From: Nitrospira sp.
Lineage (GTDB): Bacteria; Nitrospirota; Nitrospiria; Nitrospirales; Nitrospiraceae
Direction of reading: 5' to 3'
Assembly: GCA_020853775.1 (NCBI GenBank)
Contig: JADYYH010000105.1
Location: 45,844 to 109,843 of the forward strand
Length of the DNA stretch: 64,000 nt
Positions within the stretch are counted from its first letter, which is position 1. Every line of letters begins with the position of its first letter. The notes below the pieces were generated by a model. The model had not been told where the DNA came from and ran no database searches. It saw only the letters and a list, made by a program, of their open reading frames with translations. Positions 37,501 through 45,502 of this stretch are shown here, one piece after another. Both the position numbers and the translations under genes were made by a program.

Positions 37501-38820
37501 TGGTGCTGCGATGGCCAGGTCGGCGATGCCGGACACGGTAATGCCGAGATCACTCTGGGCGCTCTCTTCGAGGAAGGAGCCGGTGCCGGCCGAGCAGGCG
37601 TTGTTCATCGCATAGTCGATGGGCACCCCATTTCGCAGATAGATGTATTTGGAGTCCTGTCCGCCGATTTCAAAGATCGTGTCCACCGTCGGGTCGAAAT
37701 GCGTCGCACCTGCCGCATGGGCGGAAATTTCGTTGTAGACATGTTCGGTGCCGAGATAGGCGCCGGCCAGTTCACGAGCGGATCCGGTGGTGCCGATCAA
37801 GCCGATCGGGCGGTTCCCCACCGCGTCAACGAGGGCGTGCAGGCATTCTCGTGTGGCCGCGACGGGATTGCCCTTGGTGCGCCCGTAGTGGGAGGCCACG
37901 ACCCGATGCGTCGCGGGATCAAGTAGCACGGCCTTCGTGGTCGTCGAACCGGCATCGACGCCGAGGACCAGCGGCCCGTCGGGCGGTGTCTGCAACGGAG
38001 GGCTGTCGATCACCTGCACCCGCTCGCCGTACTGATGGAGCGGCGGGAGGTGTCCCAGTTCGGGCGGCGCGGCAAACGCCGGCGACCGATGGTGCGGGTC
38101 GTCGCGGGTCAGGAGGGCGGTGCCCCAGGCTTCGAACCAGGGACTTTCCGGCAGCACGACAAATTCCGTGTCCGGCAATTTGTTCCGCAGCGCCGCCAGC
38201 ATCGCATCGTTATGGGTCACGCCGCCGATCAGCAGTACCCGTTTGGGCGCGCGCACGCCTTTCTCCAGCAGGGCAATCACTTTGTTGGCCATGCTGTCGT
38301 GCAGCGTATGGAGGATGTCCTCGGGCGTGGCTTCGTTGCGGTTGAGCTTGTGGGTGATATCGGATTTGCAGTGGACCGAACAGCGCGAGGCCAGCGGGAC
38401 CACCTTGCCGTCGAACGACCGACGAACCGCCTCCTCCATGCCCAGCCCCATCCGGCCGATCTGTTGCACGAAGAACTCGCCGCTTCCCGCCGCACATTTG
38501 TTGTGCGACAGCACATTGGTCAATCTGCCGTCGACCAGCAGGTACACTAAGAACGATTCGCCGCCGAGCGAAGCCACCGCGTCAAACCTGCCGCCCACTT
38601 CCTTGAGCGCCCGCTGAATCGCCGCCACCTCCGGCACATGGCCAAGTTGCCCGGACACGCCGAAATACTCGGCGTCGGCAAACTCCGGGCGGCTCAGCAT
38701 CTCCTGCAGAATTTCGAGCGGTCGGCCTTGATGGGCCATGACGATTGCGGTTCTAGTGTCACCACGGATGGTCGCGACTTTGACGGTGAGCGCGCCGATA
38801 TTTACGCCGACATAGGACAT
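34567..38820 (-). CDS. Giant CoA-dehydratase activase-like protein (two BcrAD/BadFG ATPase domains + DUF2229)
   Basis: About 1417 residues. The N-terminus is one ASKHA-fold BadF/BcrA domain (NIGALTVKVATI...CAAGSGEFFVQQIGRMG). A second follows with the phosphate loop VDAGSTTTKAVLL and EIGGQDSKYIYL...CSAGTGSFLEE, whose Cys would help bind the bridging Fe4S4 cluster as in HgdC. Then comes a Cys motif CGACKMYCTIDRF with GGRCSLYEN, and a DUF2229-type region (RIGIPRALTTHSLYPLY) leading to a HgdB-like part. Such single-chain proteins are thought to energise electrons with ATP. The substrate is unknown; no separate dehydratase subunits are nearby. GGAG precedes ATG 38820. Confidence 0.88.
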   Translation of the reverse strand: MSYVGVNIGALTVKVATIRGDTRTAIVMAHQGRPLEILQEMLSRPEFADAEYFGVSGQLGHVPEVAAIQRALKEVGGRFDAVASLGGESFLVYLLVDGRLTNVLSHNKCAAGSGEFFVQQIGRMGLGMEEAVRRSFDGKVVPLASRCSVHCKSDITHKLNRNEATPEDILHTLHDSMANKVIALLEKGVRAPKRVLLIGGVTHNDAMLAALRNKLPDTEFVVLPESPWFEAWGTALLTRDDPHHRSPAFAAPPELGHLPPLHQYGERVQVIDSPPLQTPPDGPLVLGVDAGSTTTKAVLLDPATHRVVASHYGRTKGNPVAATRECLHALVDAVGNRPIGLIGTTGSARELAGAYLGTEHVYNEISAHAAGATHFDPTVDTIFEIGGQDSKYIYLRNGVPIDYAMNNACSAGTGSFLEESAQSDLGITVSGIADLAIAAPAPVQFKATCAAFINSDIRLAQQKGHPRDNIVAGLVYAIAANYLNRVKGARYVGKKVFLQGGVALNHAVGHAFAHSVGRPVVIPPSPELLGALGVALLALKRSEAVLGSPVDLFTLGSPDMQLVGHFTCGACKMYCTIDRFMVAGRRFPFGGRCSLYENVWKRKARTAGVTDLVERRAEVLFHVSPTRPAATPKQERVARKHWGVGPAYESAKAFVRESLGHSTAIAPTDSVRIGIPRALTTHSLYPLYSTFFTHLGMEVVLSDVDPRGDLTSNSGFCFPAQIAHGAVLDLTRRNVALIFIPHVMRMPHPNQCRESYLCPITQAEPYFLSKAFPDSSLLSPVLDFTNGYQSCTALVDTAVKQLGVTREAAESAWTAAVRAQTEAERTLNELGTQALEAAIAAGKPAILLAGHSYNAFTPEASQSVGKKLSSMGVAAIPADCLLPVGEGPTSWHFANQVLNAVALANQHPQLFLLSVSNFSCTIDAFTHSMLAAELGSKPYLILEIDAHTADAGVQTRLEAFLDIIGNYQDNRRSSAETFSPCRLISGGHIVRSSGEQVHLTDPRVTIYFPNFSPYHAQAVAMASRWLGLHPGSILPLNRAQLDRGLQYTSGRECLPLPICIGQLLQVHEQRRSGEVAGFYMLRGGAPCVSDSYMGYLERFIAEQRMADLFLFDPREENGYLGFDKERLTKSFSPAIVIGDVLVEIDHVLRVVGGPGSIERLQAEWEHFTEHSATLEDFHTNLPAFVDTLATLPRTKDPLTCPRVVVAGDFFTRFSSFFMDGARDRYAEQGIVLKPVDLSDLFLYFAYDEMAWTARNWGLQPGGLAMAKACTRIFAPEGKQYLHQWIGHQMLQGVEEHYRGLFQKTGLLVAGPNVASTVFHKGAEHVSHTIWGELLPTIGKGLDAAREGYDGLILIGPFNCLPFRISEAILKPLSIQQGMPILTYESDGYAISPSVLRQIDVHIQQVLDHARRPRAAPA

Positions 38821-39044
38821 GGAGTACTCCATGGAAAGAAGGAAGCGGCTCTCCCGCTCTCACAGTCTCAGTGAAAACAACCAGCAAGTCGCGTACCCCC
38901 AGAGTACTGGTGGGCGGTAATGTCGTGAAGCAGGCCTGTCGCTCCATCTGGCCCTGCCACCTATGGTGACTAGGAAGAGGTTGGGGGCAGATGCCTCAGC
39001 GGAGTGGCTTGTGCTGTCGCAAATAGGGACAGCGGGGAGCCCGG

Positions 39045-39716
39045 TCATTGAGCGGGTAAGTCTTTGAACAGATCGTCCAGCATGTGGGTCCATAAGCGGC
39101 GGGCGATCTCATCGAAGGGGATGCGAAATTCACGGACGTCCTCGCCGGCCAGCGTCGCTTCACCGGACGCTTCCCAGACGATATCCCCCGTCCTCGTGTC
39201 CCATAGCTGCAGGCTGAGGCGCAGCATCGTGACCCGAGTTTGGAGTACCCGCAAGCCGAAGAACGAGAAGCGTCCGGACATGGATTGGCTGAACGAGGCG
39301 AGGCTGGGCTGAAAGACATAGGCGGCTTGCAGCGCCATGCCGAGTTCCTGCAACCCTGCCCGGTTGAGGATGCCGGTTCTGGCATAGGCGGAAACCATGT
39401 CTGCATACGTCGGCGTCAACCCTCCGCGATTGATGCGATTCAGGGATTCGTGTGCCGGGAGCGCAATGATCTGGGCAGGGCGCTGTTCCAAGGCGCTCGA
39501 CAGCGAACGTGAGACTTGATGGGCATATCCTTCCAGTCCGAATCCCACGACCGCATTTAAGACCGCTGCCTGTTCCTGTTTCAGCGTGGCGGGGTCGAAC
39601 GATGTCGTCTTGCGATGAAAGGCGGTTTCTTCTCCCCATTGCTGTAGGGGGCCGATGCAGCCCATGGAAAGCAGCATGCCGAACACTACCAACCTCCGAC
39701 CTAGGGTCTGTACCAC
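39045..39716 (-). CDS. Exported lipoprotein, unknown function
   Basis: A 223-residue lipoprotein. I choose the GTG at 39716 because GAAAGGAACCAGC precedes it and it gives a proper type II signal (RRLVVFGMLLSMGC). The mature part has HESLNRINRGGLTPTYADMVSAYARTGIL and strands such as RVTMLRLSLQLWDTRTGDIVWEASGEATL, resembling curli- or LpoB-type envelope lipoproteins that build ABA folds with a W-D-x-R-T-G-D-x-V-W motif. A longer start at 39851 would lack a signal. No operon partner is evident. Confidence 0.7.
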   Translation of the reverse strand: MVQTLGRRLVVFGMLLSMGCIGPLQQWGEETAFHRKTTSFDPATLKQEQAAVLNAVVGFGLEGYAHQVSRSLSSALEQRPAQIIALPAHESLNRINRGGLTPTYADMVSAYARTGILNRAGLQELGMALQAAYVFQPSLASFSQSMSGRFSFFGLRVLQTRVTMLRLSLQLWDTRTGDIVWEASGEATLAGEDVREFRIPFDEIARRLWTHMLDDLFKDLPAQ

Positions 39717-40032
39717 GCTGGTTCCTTTCACATCGGCAGCCCTCGTTTGAGGCTTGTATGCAATGGCCAGTCCTGCGTCCACCGGGACCGATTGAGGAAA
39801 TCCGCTACAAGCGCACGTCAGTTGATGCTGCGGAACAGTACAAGACCCCATCCGGCGTTCCAGGCAACGGATCGGCGCGTCGGCGTGTTCCTTCCACGAA
39901 TCCCTTCGATCTCGGCACGTTTGTTCCGGAAATCACCAGCCGGTTTTACGCGGGCAACGCGGATGTGTGGCAGGCACCAGGATTGCTCTCCCGGTGTGTC
40001 ACGCATAGGAGCGTCCGTACGAGGAGTCACGC
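39717..40032. other. Divergent intergenic region
   Basis: About 315 bases between a minus-strand lipoprotein gene and a plus-strand dehydrogenase gene. It should contain both promoters. No repeat, hairpin or family-like coding sequence is seen. Confidence 0.45.
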
Positions 40033-40917
40033 GTGGTCAAACGGAGAAATCGAAAGGGAGAAAAGGGGCTGCGTCTGGGTATCGTCGGATTCGGAAGGGT
40101 GGGCCGGGCCAGTGCGGATGTTGTGCTCGAACGGAAGGAGCTGACTCTTGTGGCCATCGTGCGGCGCCTGGACCGTCTTGCGCAGCCCCTCCCCGATGTT
40201 TTCAGCAAGGTGCCGGTTGTCTCTCATACCGCCCAGGTGGCGCACATGGATGGGGCGCTGCTCTGCGTGCCGGCGGCGCAGGTGTTTGAGACGGCCCATG
40301 ATTGTCTCCAGCATGGCGTCCCCATCGTCGAATCGTCCATCCTGCATGGGGAGGCGTTTCAGATTCACCGCGAGGCGATTCACCGGCTCGCCGTCCGGTT
40401 TGACGTTTCGGCCATTGTCGGTGCCGGATGGGATCCGGGGGCGCTGTCGCTCCTCCGCTCGCTGTTCGGCCTGCTGGTGCCGGAGGGTGAACTCGCGACC
40501 ACGCATCGTGTGGCGGCCAGCCTGCATCATACGGCGATGGCACGTCAGGTCACGGGTGTGAAAGAAGCGCTCTGTACCGAACAGGTCGCGGCTGATGGAG
40601 CGAGGCAGCGCTATGTCTATGTCGAAGTGGAACCGGGCGTCGATGTTGGGCAGGTGAGCGCGGCTATTCGGGCTGATCCGCTCTTTCTCCAGGACGACAC
40701 GCATGTGTTTCCGGTGGAGAGTATCGCGGCGCTGGAGCAGGAAGGACGTGGCGTCGTCCTTGAGCGACGGAGCGGGTCGGGAAGCCAGGGGCATCAACGG
40801 TTGCTGTTTGAAGCGCGCTTCGATGACGCCATGATGACGGCACGTACGATGGTGGCCCAGCCCGGGCATTACCCGGCCTGCGTCCCGGCGCCCATGCGCT
40901 CCTCGATCTGCCGTTGA
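40033..40917 (+). CDS. Diaminopimelate-dehydrogenase-like NAD(P) oxidoreductase
   Basis: A 294-residue protein with an N-terminal Rossmann loop LGIVGFGRVGRASADV. The mid-section has GVPIVESSI and VGAGWDPGALSLLRSLFG; W-D-P-G is a signature of meso-diaminopimelate dehydrogenase, which makes the cell-wall and lysine precursor by reductive amination. The C-terminus has FEARFDDAMMTARTMVAQ, as in that family. It is somewhat shorter than typical Ddh (about 320). The start is a GTG after GAGGAGTCAC. Substrate could differ, so no gene symbol is given. Confidence 0.72.
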   Translation: MVKRRNRKGEKGLRLGIVGFGRVGRASADVVLERKELTLVAIVRRLDRLAQPLPDVFSKVPVVSHTAQVAHMDGALLCVPAAQVFETAHDCLQHGVPIVESSILHGEAFQIHREAIHRLAVRFDVSAIVGAGWDPGALSLLRSLFGLLVPEGELATTHRVAASLHHTAMARQVTGVKEALCTEQVAADGARQRYVYVEVEPGVDVGQVSAAIRADPLFLQDDTHVFPVESIAALEQEGRGVVLERRSGSGSQGHQRLLFEARFDDAMMTARTMVAQPGHYPACVPAPMRSSICR

Positions 40918-41030
40918 GTGTCTTGTGGGGGGAGCAGGCGGTCGATGCCGAACGGACCTGGTTGTAAATGCGTCAGGCGGTATCGCCTGCTGCAGATTCT
41001 GCGGAGAAGAACCGGTGACGGGGGGGCGAC

Positions 41031-41495
41031 ATGCCGACGTTTGAACTGATCGCGGGGACGTTCAAGGAGGGGGAGATCATTCCGAAGCCGCATACCTGTG
41101 ACGGGGAGGACCGTTCGCCACCATTGCGCTGGAACCACCCTCCTGTAGGCACCCGCTGCTTTGCGCTGATCGCGGACGATCCCGACGCGCCAGGGGGAAC
41201 CTGGGTGCATTGGGTGCTGTTTAACATTCCCATCGACGTGCGTGGGTTGGCCGAGGGGCTGCCCATGCAGGACGTGTTGCCGAATGATGCGCATCAGGGC
41301 ATGAACGACTTCCATCGAGTCGGTTACGGTGGGCCCTGTCCCCCGCCCGGCAAGCCGCACCGGTACTACTTTAGGCTGTACGCACTGGATCGTGACCTGC
41401 CGCTCAAACCGAAAGCGACCAAGGCGCAGGTGATGGCGGCGATGAAGGGCCATGTGCTGGCGGAAGCGCAGGTGATGGGGCGCTTCGGACGATAG
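41031..41495 (+). CDS. YbhB/YbcL-family (PEBP/RKIP-like) protein
   Basis: A 154-residue PEBP-fold protein. Conserved ligand-pocket blocks are present: HTCDGEDRSPPLRWNHPPVGTRCFALIADDPDAPGGTWVHWVLFNIP and the GYGGPCPPPGKPHRYYFRLYALD segment with the invariant P-P-x-G-x-x-H-R-Y. These small proteins bind anionic ligands such as phosphate groups; the bacterial role is not settled. No signal peptide is seen, so it is likely cytoplasmic. The ATG follows GGGGGGGCGAC. Confidence 0.92.
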   Translation: MPTFELIAGTFKEGEIIPKPHTCDGEDRSPPLRWNHPPVGTRCFALIADDPDAPGGTWVHWVLFNIPIDVRGLAEGLPMQDVLPNDAHQGMNDFHRVGYGGPCPPPGKPHRYYFRLYALDRDLPLKPKATKAQVMAAMKGHVLAEAQVMGRFGR

Positions 41496-41544
41496 GCTAG
41501 GGCGTATGTGATTCGGGGGGGCGAAGGATCGCCCCAGAAGCGCG

Positions 41545-42535
41545 ATGCACATTGCATTGACCGGCGACGTGATGCTCGGCCGCATGGTGAACGAGTCTGT
41601 GATCGAAAACCCTGCGGTACATCCAGAGGCCCTGTGGGGCGATCTGCTTCCCGTGATGCGGCGCGCCGACTGCCGATTGATCAATTTAGAATGTGTGATC
41701 AGTAATCGGGGCGCCCCGTGGCATCCGACGACAAAGGCCTTTCACTTTCGCGCCGGCCCCCGTGCGTTGGACGTCTTGCGGGTTGCAGGAATCGATGGGG
41801 TGATGCTCGCAAACAACCATGTGTTGGATTATGGCCGGGAGGCCCTCATGGATTGCCTTGCGCGGCTCGATCGGGCCGGCCTCGCACGCGCGGGAGCCGG
41901 CGCGACCTTGGGCGAGGCGCACGCTCCGGCGCTGTTCAATCTTCCGGGTGGCGCTGTCGCCTGTGTGGCGTTGACGGACAATGAGCCGGAGTGGGAAGCG
42001 ACGCAACACACGGCGGGGGTTAATTATGTGGCGTACAACGAGCGCGGGTTGGCGCCTCCCTATCGGGCGCGGATGGCCGAGTTGCTCGTTTCGGCGAGGA
42101 GGCAGGCGGATGTGGTCATCGTGAGCGCCCATGTCGGACCCAATTGGGGGGGCGCCGTCACACGCGATGCGGGTGCTGGCTCGCGAGGTGCTCGACTTGG
42201 GGGCGGACCTCTATTGGGGACATTCCAATCACACCCCGCAAGGCATCGAATGGTATCAAGGGAGAGCCATTCTCTATTCCGCCGGTGACTTCGTGGATGA
42301 TTACATGGTCGACAGCACAGAGCGCAATGATCTCTCCTTTCTCTTTCTCGTGGAGGTGGATCGGAATCGAATGAAGAAGATTCTTCTCCACCCGGTCCGG
42401 ATTGAAGATTGTCGCGTCAGGCGTGCCGATGAACAGGAGCGGACGTTCCTTGCGCGAACGATGCAGGCCAAGTGCGCTGCATTCAGGACGTCGATTCAGT
42501 TTCGAGAGGGGATCGGTACGGTGACGGCTCAATGA
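41545..42535 (+). pseudogene. CapA-family metallophosphatase-like gene, frameshifted at a G7 run
   Basis: The N-terminal 200 residues (ALTGDVMLGRMVNE, INLECVIS, MLANNHVLDYG, VVIVSAHVGPNWGG) are a CapA/PgsA-type calcineurin-like domain used in poly-gamma-glutamate synthesis and related functions. At the run of seven G residues near 42146-42152 the frame is lost, and the C-terminus continues in another frame as APSHAMRVLAREVLDLGADLYWGHSNHTPQGIEWY to 42535. Six G residues would restore an intact 330-residue protein. A homopolymer sequencing error, or slippage-type phase variation, is as likely as true decay. Confidence 0.8.
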
Positions 42536-42610
42536 GGACAACGCCAGGATCGGCGGTCATTGCGGCCGAGGGGAAAGTTGTCGCGTTGAAATGGGGGAGG
42601 TGCTGATGGG

Positions 42611-43048
42611 TTAGTACGGACTCTTACTGGGTGCCGCGGCACTCTGTCTGAGCGCTGCCAGATAGGCGAGGATGTCGGTAATGTCTTGATCGCTCAGCGT
42701 CGAATCCGGGAACATGCCGCTTCCGGGATGGCCTTCCCGTATCGCGCGAAAGCGGGCCTTGTTGTCTTTGAGCGTGTGCACGGCGCGATTGCGCAGATCG
42801 GGCGCCGATGCCGCCTGTTTTGCGATGGCCGCCACCGTCTCCGGCTTGAGTGAAGGTTTCTTGTCGATCACTCCGTCCACGCCGTGGCAGTAGTGGCAAA
42901 TGCCCTTGCCGTTAAAGAGGACCTGGCCTTGCACGGCGTCACCTTTCAGGGCAGTGCCCGTGCCGCCCGGGTCGGCCAGAGTCAGGCTGGGCGAGATGGC
43001 CAAGAGAAGAGTCAGCACCAATCCAGAGGAACAGAGTCGTGTCAGCAT
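42611..43048 (-). CDS. Monohaem c-type cytochrome, exported
   Basis: A protein of about 145 residues with a signal peptide (LVLTLLLAISPSLTLA), the haem motif CHYCH in GKGICHYCHGVDG, and a likely Met ligand in GSGMFPDSTLSDQD. The closing helix DITDILAYLAALRQ is typical of class I cytochromes c. The start at 43048 (MLTRLCSSG) gives a proper signal peptide. An upstream frame extension to 43114 is less likely. It probably acts as a soluble periplasmic electron carrier. Confidence 0.88.
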   Translation of the reverse strand: MLTRLCSSGLVLTLLLAISPSLTLADPGGTGTALKGDAVQGQVLFNGKGICHYCHGVDGVIDKKPSLKPETVAAIAKQAASAPDLRNRAVHTLKDNKARFRAIREGHPGSGMFPDSTLSDQDITDILAYLAALRQSAAAPSKSPY

Positions 43049-43236
43049 CGCGTTGTGTCCTCGGGGAGAAATAAAAAGTAGGTCCAGTATGCCGCGACAA
43101 TGCGGGGAACACAATGCCGTCGGCCGGTGAGATGTGAGCGTTCATCCTCCGCCGAAATGCCTTGGTATAATGTTGGATGTTTTTGGGCGGCTGTCACGCT
43201 GCAAGACAAAAGCCAAGTCACGATGAGGAGGAAGAC

Positions 43237-43626
43237 ATGAAGGCACCAAAAGGCCTCTCGAAGACCAGCAAGATAAAGAAGCCGACTACGTCATCCAGCC
43301 CGCTGGCGCGCAAAGCCTTGGCGGCCAAGCAGCGGCAGCAGAACGATGATGTCACCGCCGCGATGGAGATTTCCCAACGGAAAGGCGCGATGGAAAGCTC
43401 GCCGAAGGTTTCGGCCGCGTTGGCGCGAAGCGTCGAGGTGGCGAAGCTGCACCGTAAGAAGGCAGCGATCACAGCAGCCATGGAAGAAGCGCAGCGAGGG
43501 GGCGATCGTCGACGCAGACCGCAATCGGAGGCCTTGGAGCGAACCGTGGCAGCCAATGAGCGTCTGCGCAAGAAAACAGCCGTCACGGCGGCGCTGAAAG
43601 CCTCGCAACGCCGGTCGGCTTCCTGA
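43237..43626 (+). CDS. Basic Ala/Lys/Arg-rich protein with three internal repeats
   Basis: A 129-residue highly basic protein starting at an ATG after GAGGAGGAAGAC. After a Lys/Ser/Thr-rich leader it holds three related units of about 35 residues: VTAAMEISQR, ITAAMEEAQR and VTAALKASQR each preceded by an Ala-Leu-Ala/Glu helix with Lys-Arg clusters. It has no Cys, no hydrophobic segment and no signal. Composition resembles histone-H1-like or other nucleoid proteins, but no family is recognised. Confidence 0.7.
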   Translation: MKAPKGLSKTSKIKKPTTSSSPLARKALAAKQRQQNDDVTAAMEISQRKGAMESSPKVSAALARSVEVAKLHRKKAAITAAMEEAQRGGDRRRRPQSEALERTVAANERLRKKTAVTAALKASQRRSAS

Positions 43627-43768
43627 GGGTCGTGAGGTCGTTGTGTTATGCCCCCTCCCTGGAATGCAGTACGTAGGAGGAGCGGCGACATCTGTCAGAT
43701 TGTATCTGCGCTATAGTTCGCCTGCGTGAGAAAAGCGTTATGGATCGCATGAGGTAGCAGAGAATCCC

Positions 43769-44437
43769 ATGCCGGAAGATCATCGTCAGCAGCGCAGACC
43801 ACGAGTACTTATTGCGGATGAGATGGCCCTTGTCGCGGCCGGAACTCGCGCCTTGCTCGAGCCCGGGTGTGATGTCGTGGGAACTGTTGCCGATGGGCGC
43901 GCGCTCCTCAGCGAGGCAGAACACCTGCGAGCTGACATCATTGTCATGGAGGTCCTCCTTCCTTTGCTCAATGGCTTGGATGCGCTCCGTCCGCTCGCGA
44001 GAACAGTGCCTGAAAGTAAAATCGTCTTCTTGACTGCTCAGGAAAGCTCCTGGCATGTCGCTGGGGCATTCAAGGGCGGCGCCTTGGCCTATGTCCTGAA
44101 ACGTTCACAACCAGCCGAACTGACGCAGGCCATTCATGCCGTCTTGATGGGGCAATGGTATCTCACGCCACTTATTGCCAAAACTGTGGTGAGGCCGGAT
44201 GCGAGCGGGGCGCAGGACAAGATGAAAAGTCCGGCATTGTCTTCTCTGACCCCTCGTCAACGCGAAGTCTGGCAATTGATTGCGGAAGGACGGGGGACGA
44301 AAGAGGTCGCTACGTTGCTCAACATCGCGGTTAAGACCGTCGAGTTCCACAAGTTCCGCATTATGGACCAGCTGAACCTTCATTCCACTGTCGCGTTGAC
44401 AACGCATGCCATCATTGAAGGACTTGTTCGCCTGTAG
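43769..44437 (+). CDS. NarL-type response regulator with Glu at the phosphoacceptor site
   Basis: A 222-residue protein: receiver domain (RVLIADEMALVAAGTRALLE), then LuxR-type helix-turn-helix (LTPRQREVWQLIAEGRGTKEVATLLNIAVKTVEFHKFRIMDQL). At the position where the phosphorylated Asp normally follows a hydrophobic strand (I-I-V-M-D), this protein has Glu61 (ADIIVMEVLLPLLNG). Switch Thr89 and Lys111 are kept; the acidic pair is D17-E18. Glu often mimics the phosphorylated state, so it may be constitutively active or differently regulated. No histidine kinase is adjacent. Confidence 0.9.
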   Translation: MPEDHRQQRRPRVLIADEMALVAAGTRALLEPGCDVVGTVADGRALLSEAEHLRADIIVMEVLLPLLNGLDALRPLARTVPESKIVFLTAQESSWHVAGAFKGGALAYVLKRSQPAELTQAIHAVLMGQWYLTPLIAKTVVRPDASGAQDKMKSPALSSLTPRQREVWQLIAEGRGTKEVATLLNIAVKTVEFHKFRIMDQLNLHSTVALTTHAIIEGLVRL

Positions 44438-44963
44438 GTTCTGATATGCGGCCCTCGTCCCTGTGCGGCCTCAAGTAAACGTTAGGCCTCCCCCAGAATG
44501 ATGCAACTCGTCCGTCAAATGCGGAACCAACAGTATGAGGTGCTGAACCTTGTGTTCCATTCTTCGGCGCTGTTGGAAGGGTGCGGACCATTCGTTCCCG
44601 AGCGGACGAGCAGGCGTTTATGTGGAGGCTTAGGACGTTTCTTTGTCAGGCAGTGAAAGAGGGCATTGAATGTGTCCCCCTTTCAGCAGCCGCGCGAAGT
44701 GTCGTTCGTCCGGCAGAGGTGGCAGTCGGGCAGGATTCCTCTTCTGTGATGGCGAAGGAGTCGGCGGCTGCGGTTCAAGGCTTCACGGAGCGTCATCCCT
44801 ATATGTAGCGGATGGTCACGTCAGGCTACTAATTCTTGTGTCAGTATACGTCTGGCATGAATCTGCGGAAAATTCGTAGTGTGAAGTCTTGATGAATCTG
44901 CTAGGGTTGGGGCGCATTTTCCGTTGATGGGTACATAGTCCGCCGCGATCCGGGGAGGTCTCT
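44438..44963. other. Intergenic region with a possible gene remnant
   Basis: About 525 bases with no supported intact gene. It holds the possible remnant listed separately at 44498-44656 and the promoter area for the small protein at 44964. The stretch from about 44850 to 44940 is relatively AT-rich. Confidence 0.4.
44498..44656 (+). pseudogene. Possible remnant of a hemerythrin-like helical gene
   Basis: A 52-codon frame begins MMQLVRQMRNQQYEVLNLVF then HSSALLEGCG, reminiscent of the first helix of hemerythrin-like proteins (R-Q-M-R-x-Q-H-x-E-x-L), with the metal His replaced. It then loses resemblance, while another frame continues RADEQAFMWRLRTFLCQAV. That looks like a frameshifted helix pair, but evidence is thin and there is no ribosome site. 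Confidence 0.2.
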
Positions 44964-45134
44964 ATGCGTAGTCCTCAACTTGATCCGACCATGGCACGGA
45001 CCCTCACCTGCCTTCACATGCGACTCATCGATCGCATCCGTTGCGACGATGAGGACGAACCTCCTCGCTACCGTTGTCTTGAATGCGGGGCGGTCATTGA
45101 AGACCCGGAACCTCACGCCAGGCCGTCCACCTAA
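44964..45134 (+). CDS. Small Cys-containing protein (56 aa), zinc-knuckle-like
   Basis: A 56-codon frame from an ATG after GGGGAGGTCTCT, a good ribosome site. It reads MRSPQLDPTMARTLTCLHMR and later RYRCLECGAVIEDPEPHARPST. A single C-x2-C (CLEC) with two further Cys upstream (C16, C27) could form a zinc site. It resembles many short zinc-ribbon proteins scattered in this genome type. Function unknown. Confidence 0.55.
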   Translation: MRSPQLDPTMARTLTCLHMRLIDRIRCDDEDEPPRYRCLECGAVIEDPEPHARPST

Positions 45135-45156
45135 AAACTCTCTGCGTTCGCCGTTC

Positions 45157-45306
45157 CTAGTCTGTTCGCTGCAGAACTCCGGTCAGTACTGATTCGATTG
45201 CCTGCTCGGCCCGCCCGCGCCAGACGATCTGTATGCGCTGTACTCGCACCTCCGCCATGCGTTCTTTCCGGCGAGAGTCTTTTAGATCGGGAATGTCGAG
45301 AGGCAT
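45157..45306 (-). CDS. Possible small charged protein (49 aa)
   Basis: An ATG-started frame of 49 codons, MPLDIPDLKDSRRKERMAEV followed by RVQRIQIVWRGRAEQAIESVLTGVLQ, with a realistic helical, soluble composition. A longer version would start at 45384. There is only a weak GGACTC upstream. It could be real or a chance frame. Confidence 0.35.
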   Translation of the reverse strand: MPLDIPDLKDSRRKERMAEVRVQRIQIVWRGRAEQAIESVLTGVLQRTD

Positions 45307-45502
45307 TTTCTGAGTCCAAATTGTGATGGGCGTGGTGTGCGGGAAGTGGGTTTCGCAACCAGACAGGAAGGGGTGCAGAGACATCGCCGGCCGACCCGCG
45401 GGCGGTTGCAGGACGGGGGATCATCCAGTAGAGTAACTCAATCCTTTCGTCAGTCTGATTGGGGGCTTTCCTTCCTGTACCATTTTACAAGGAGACCTGC
45501 AG

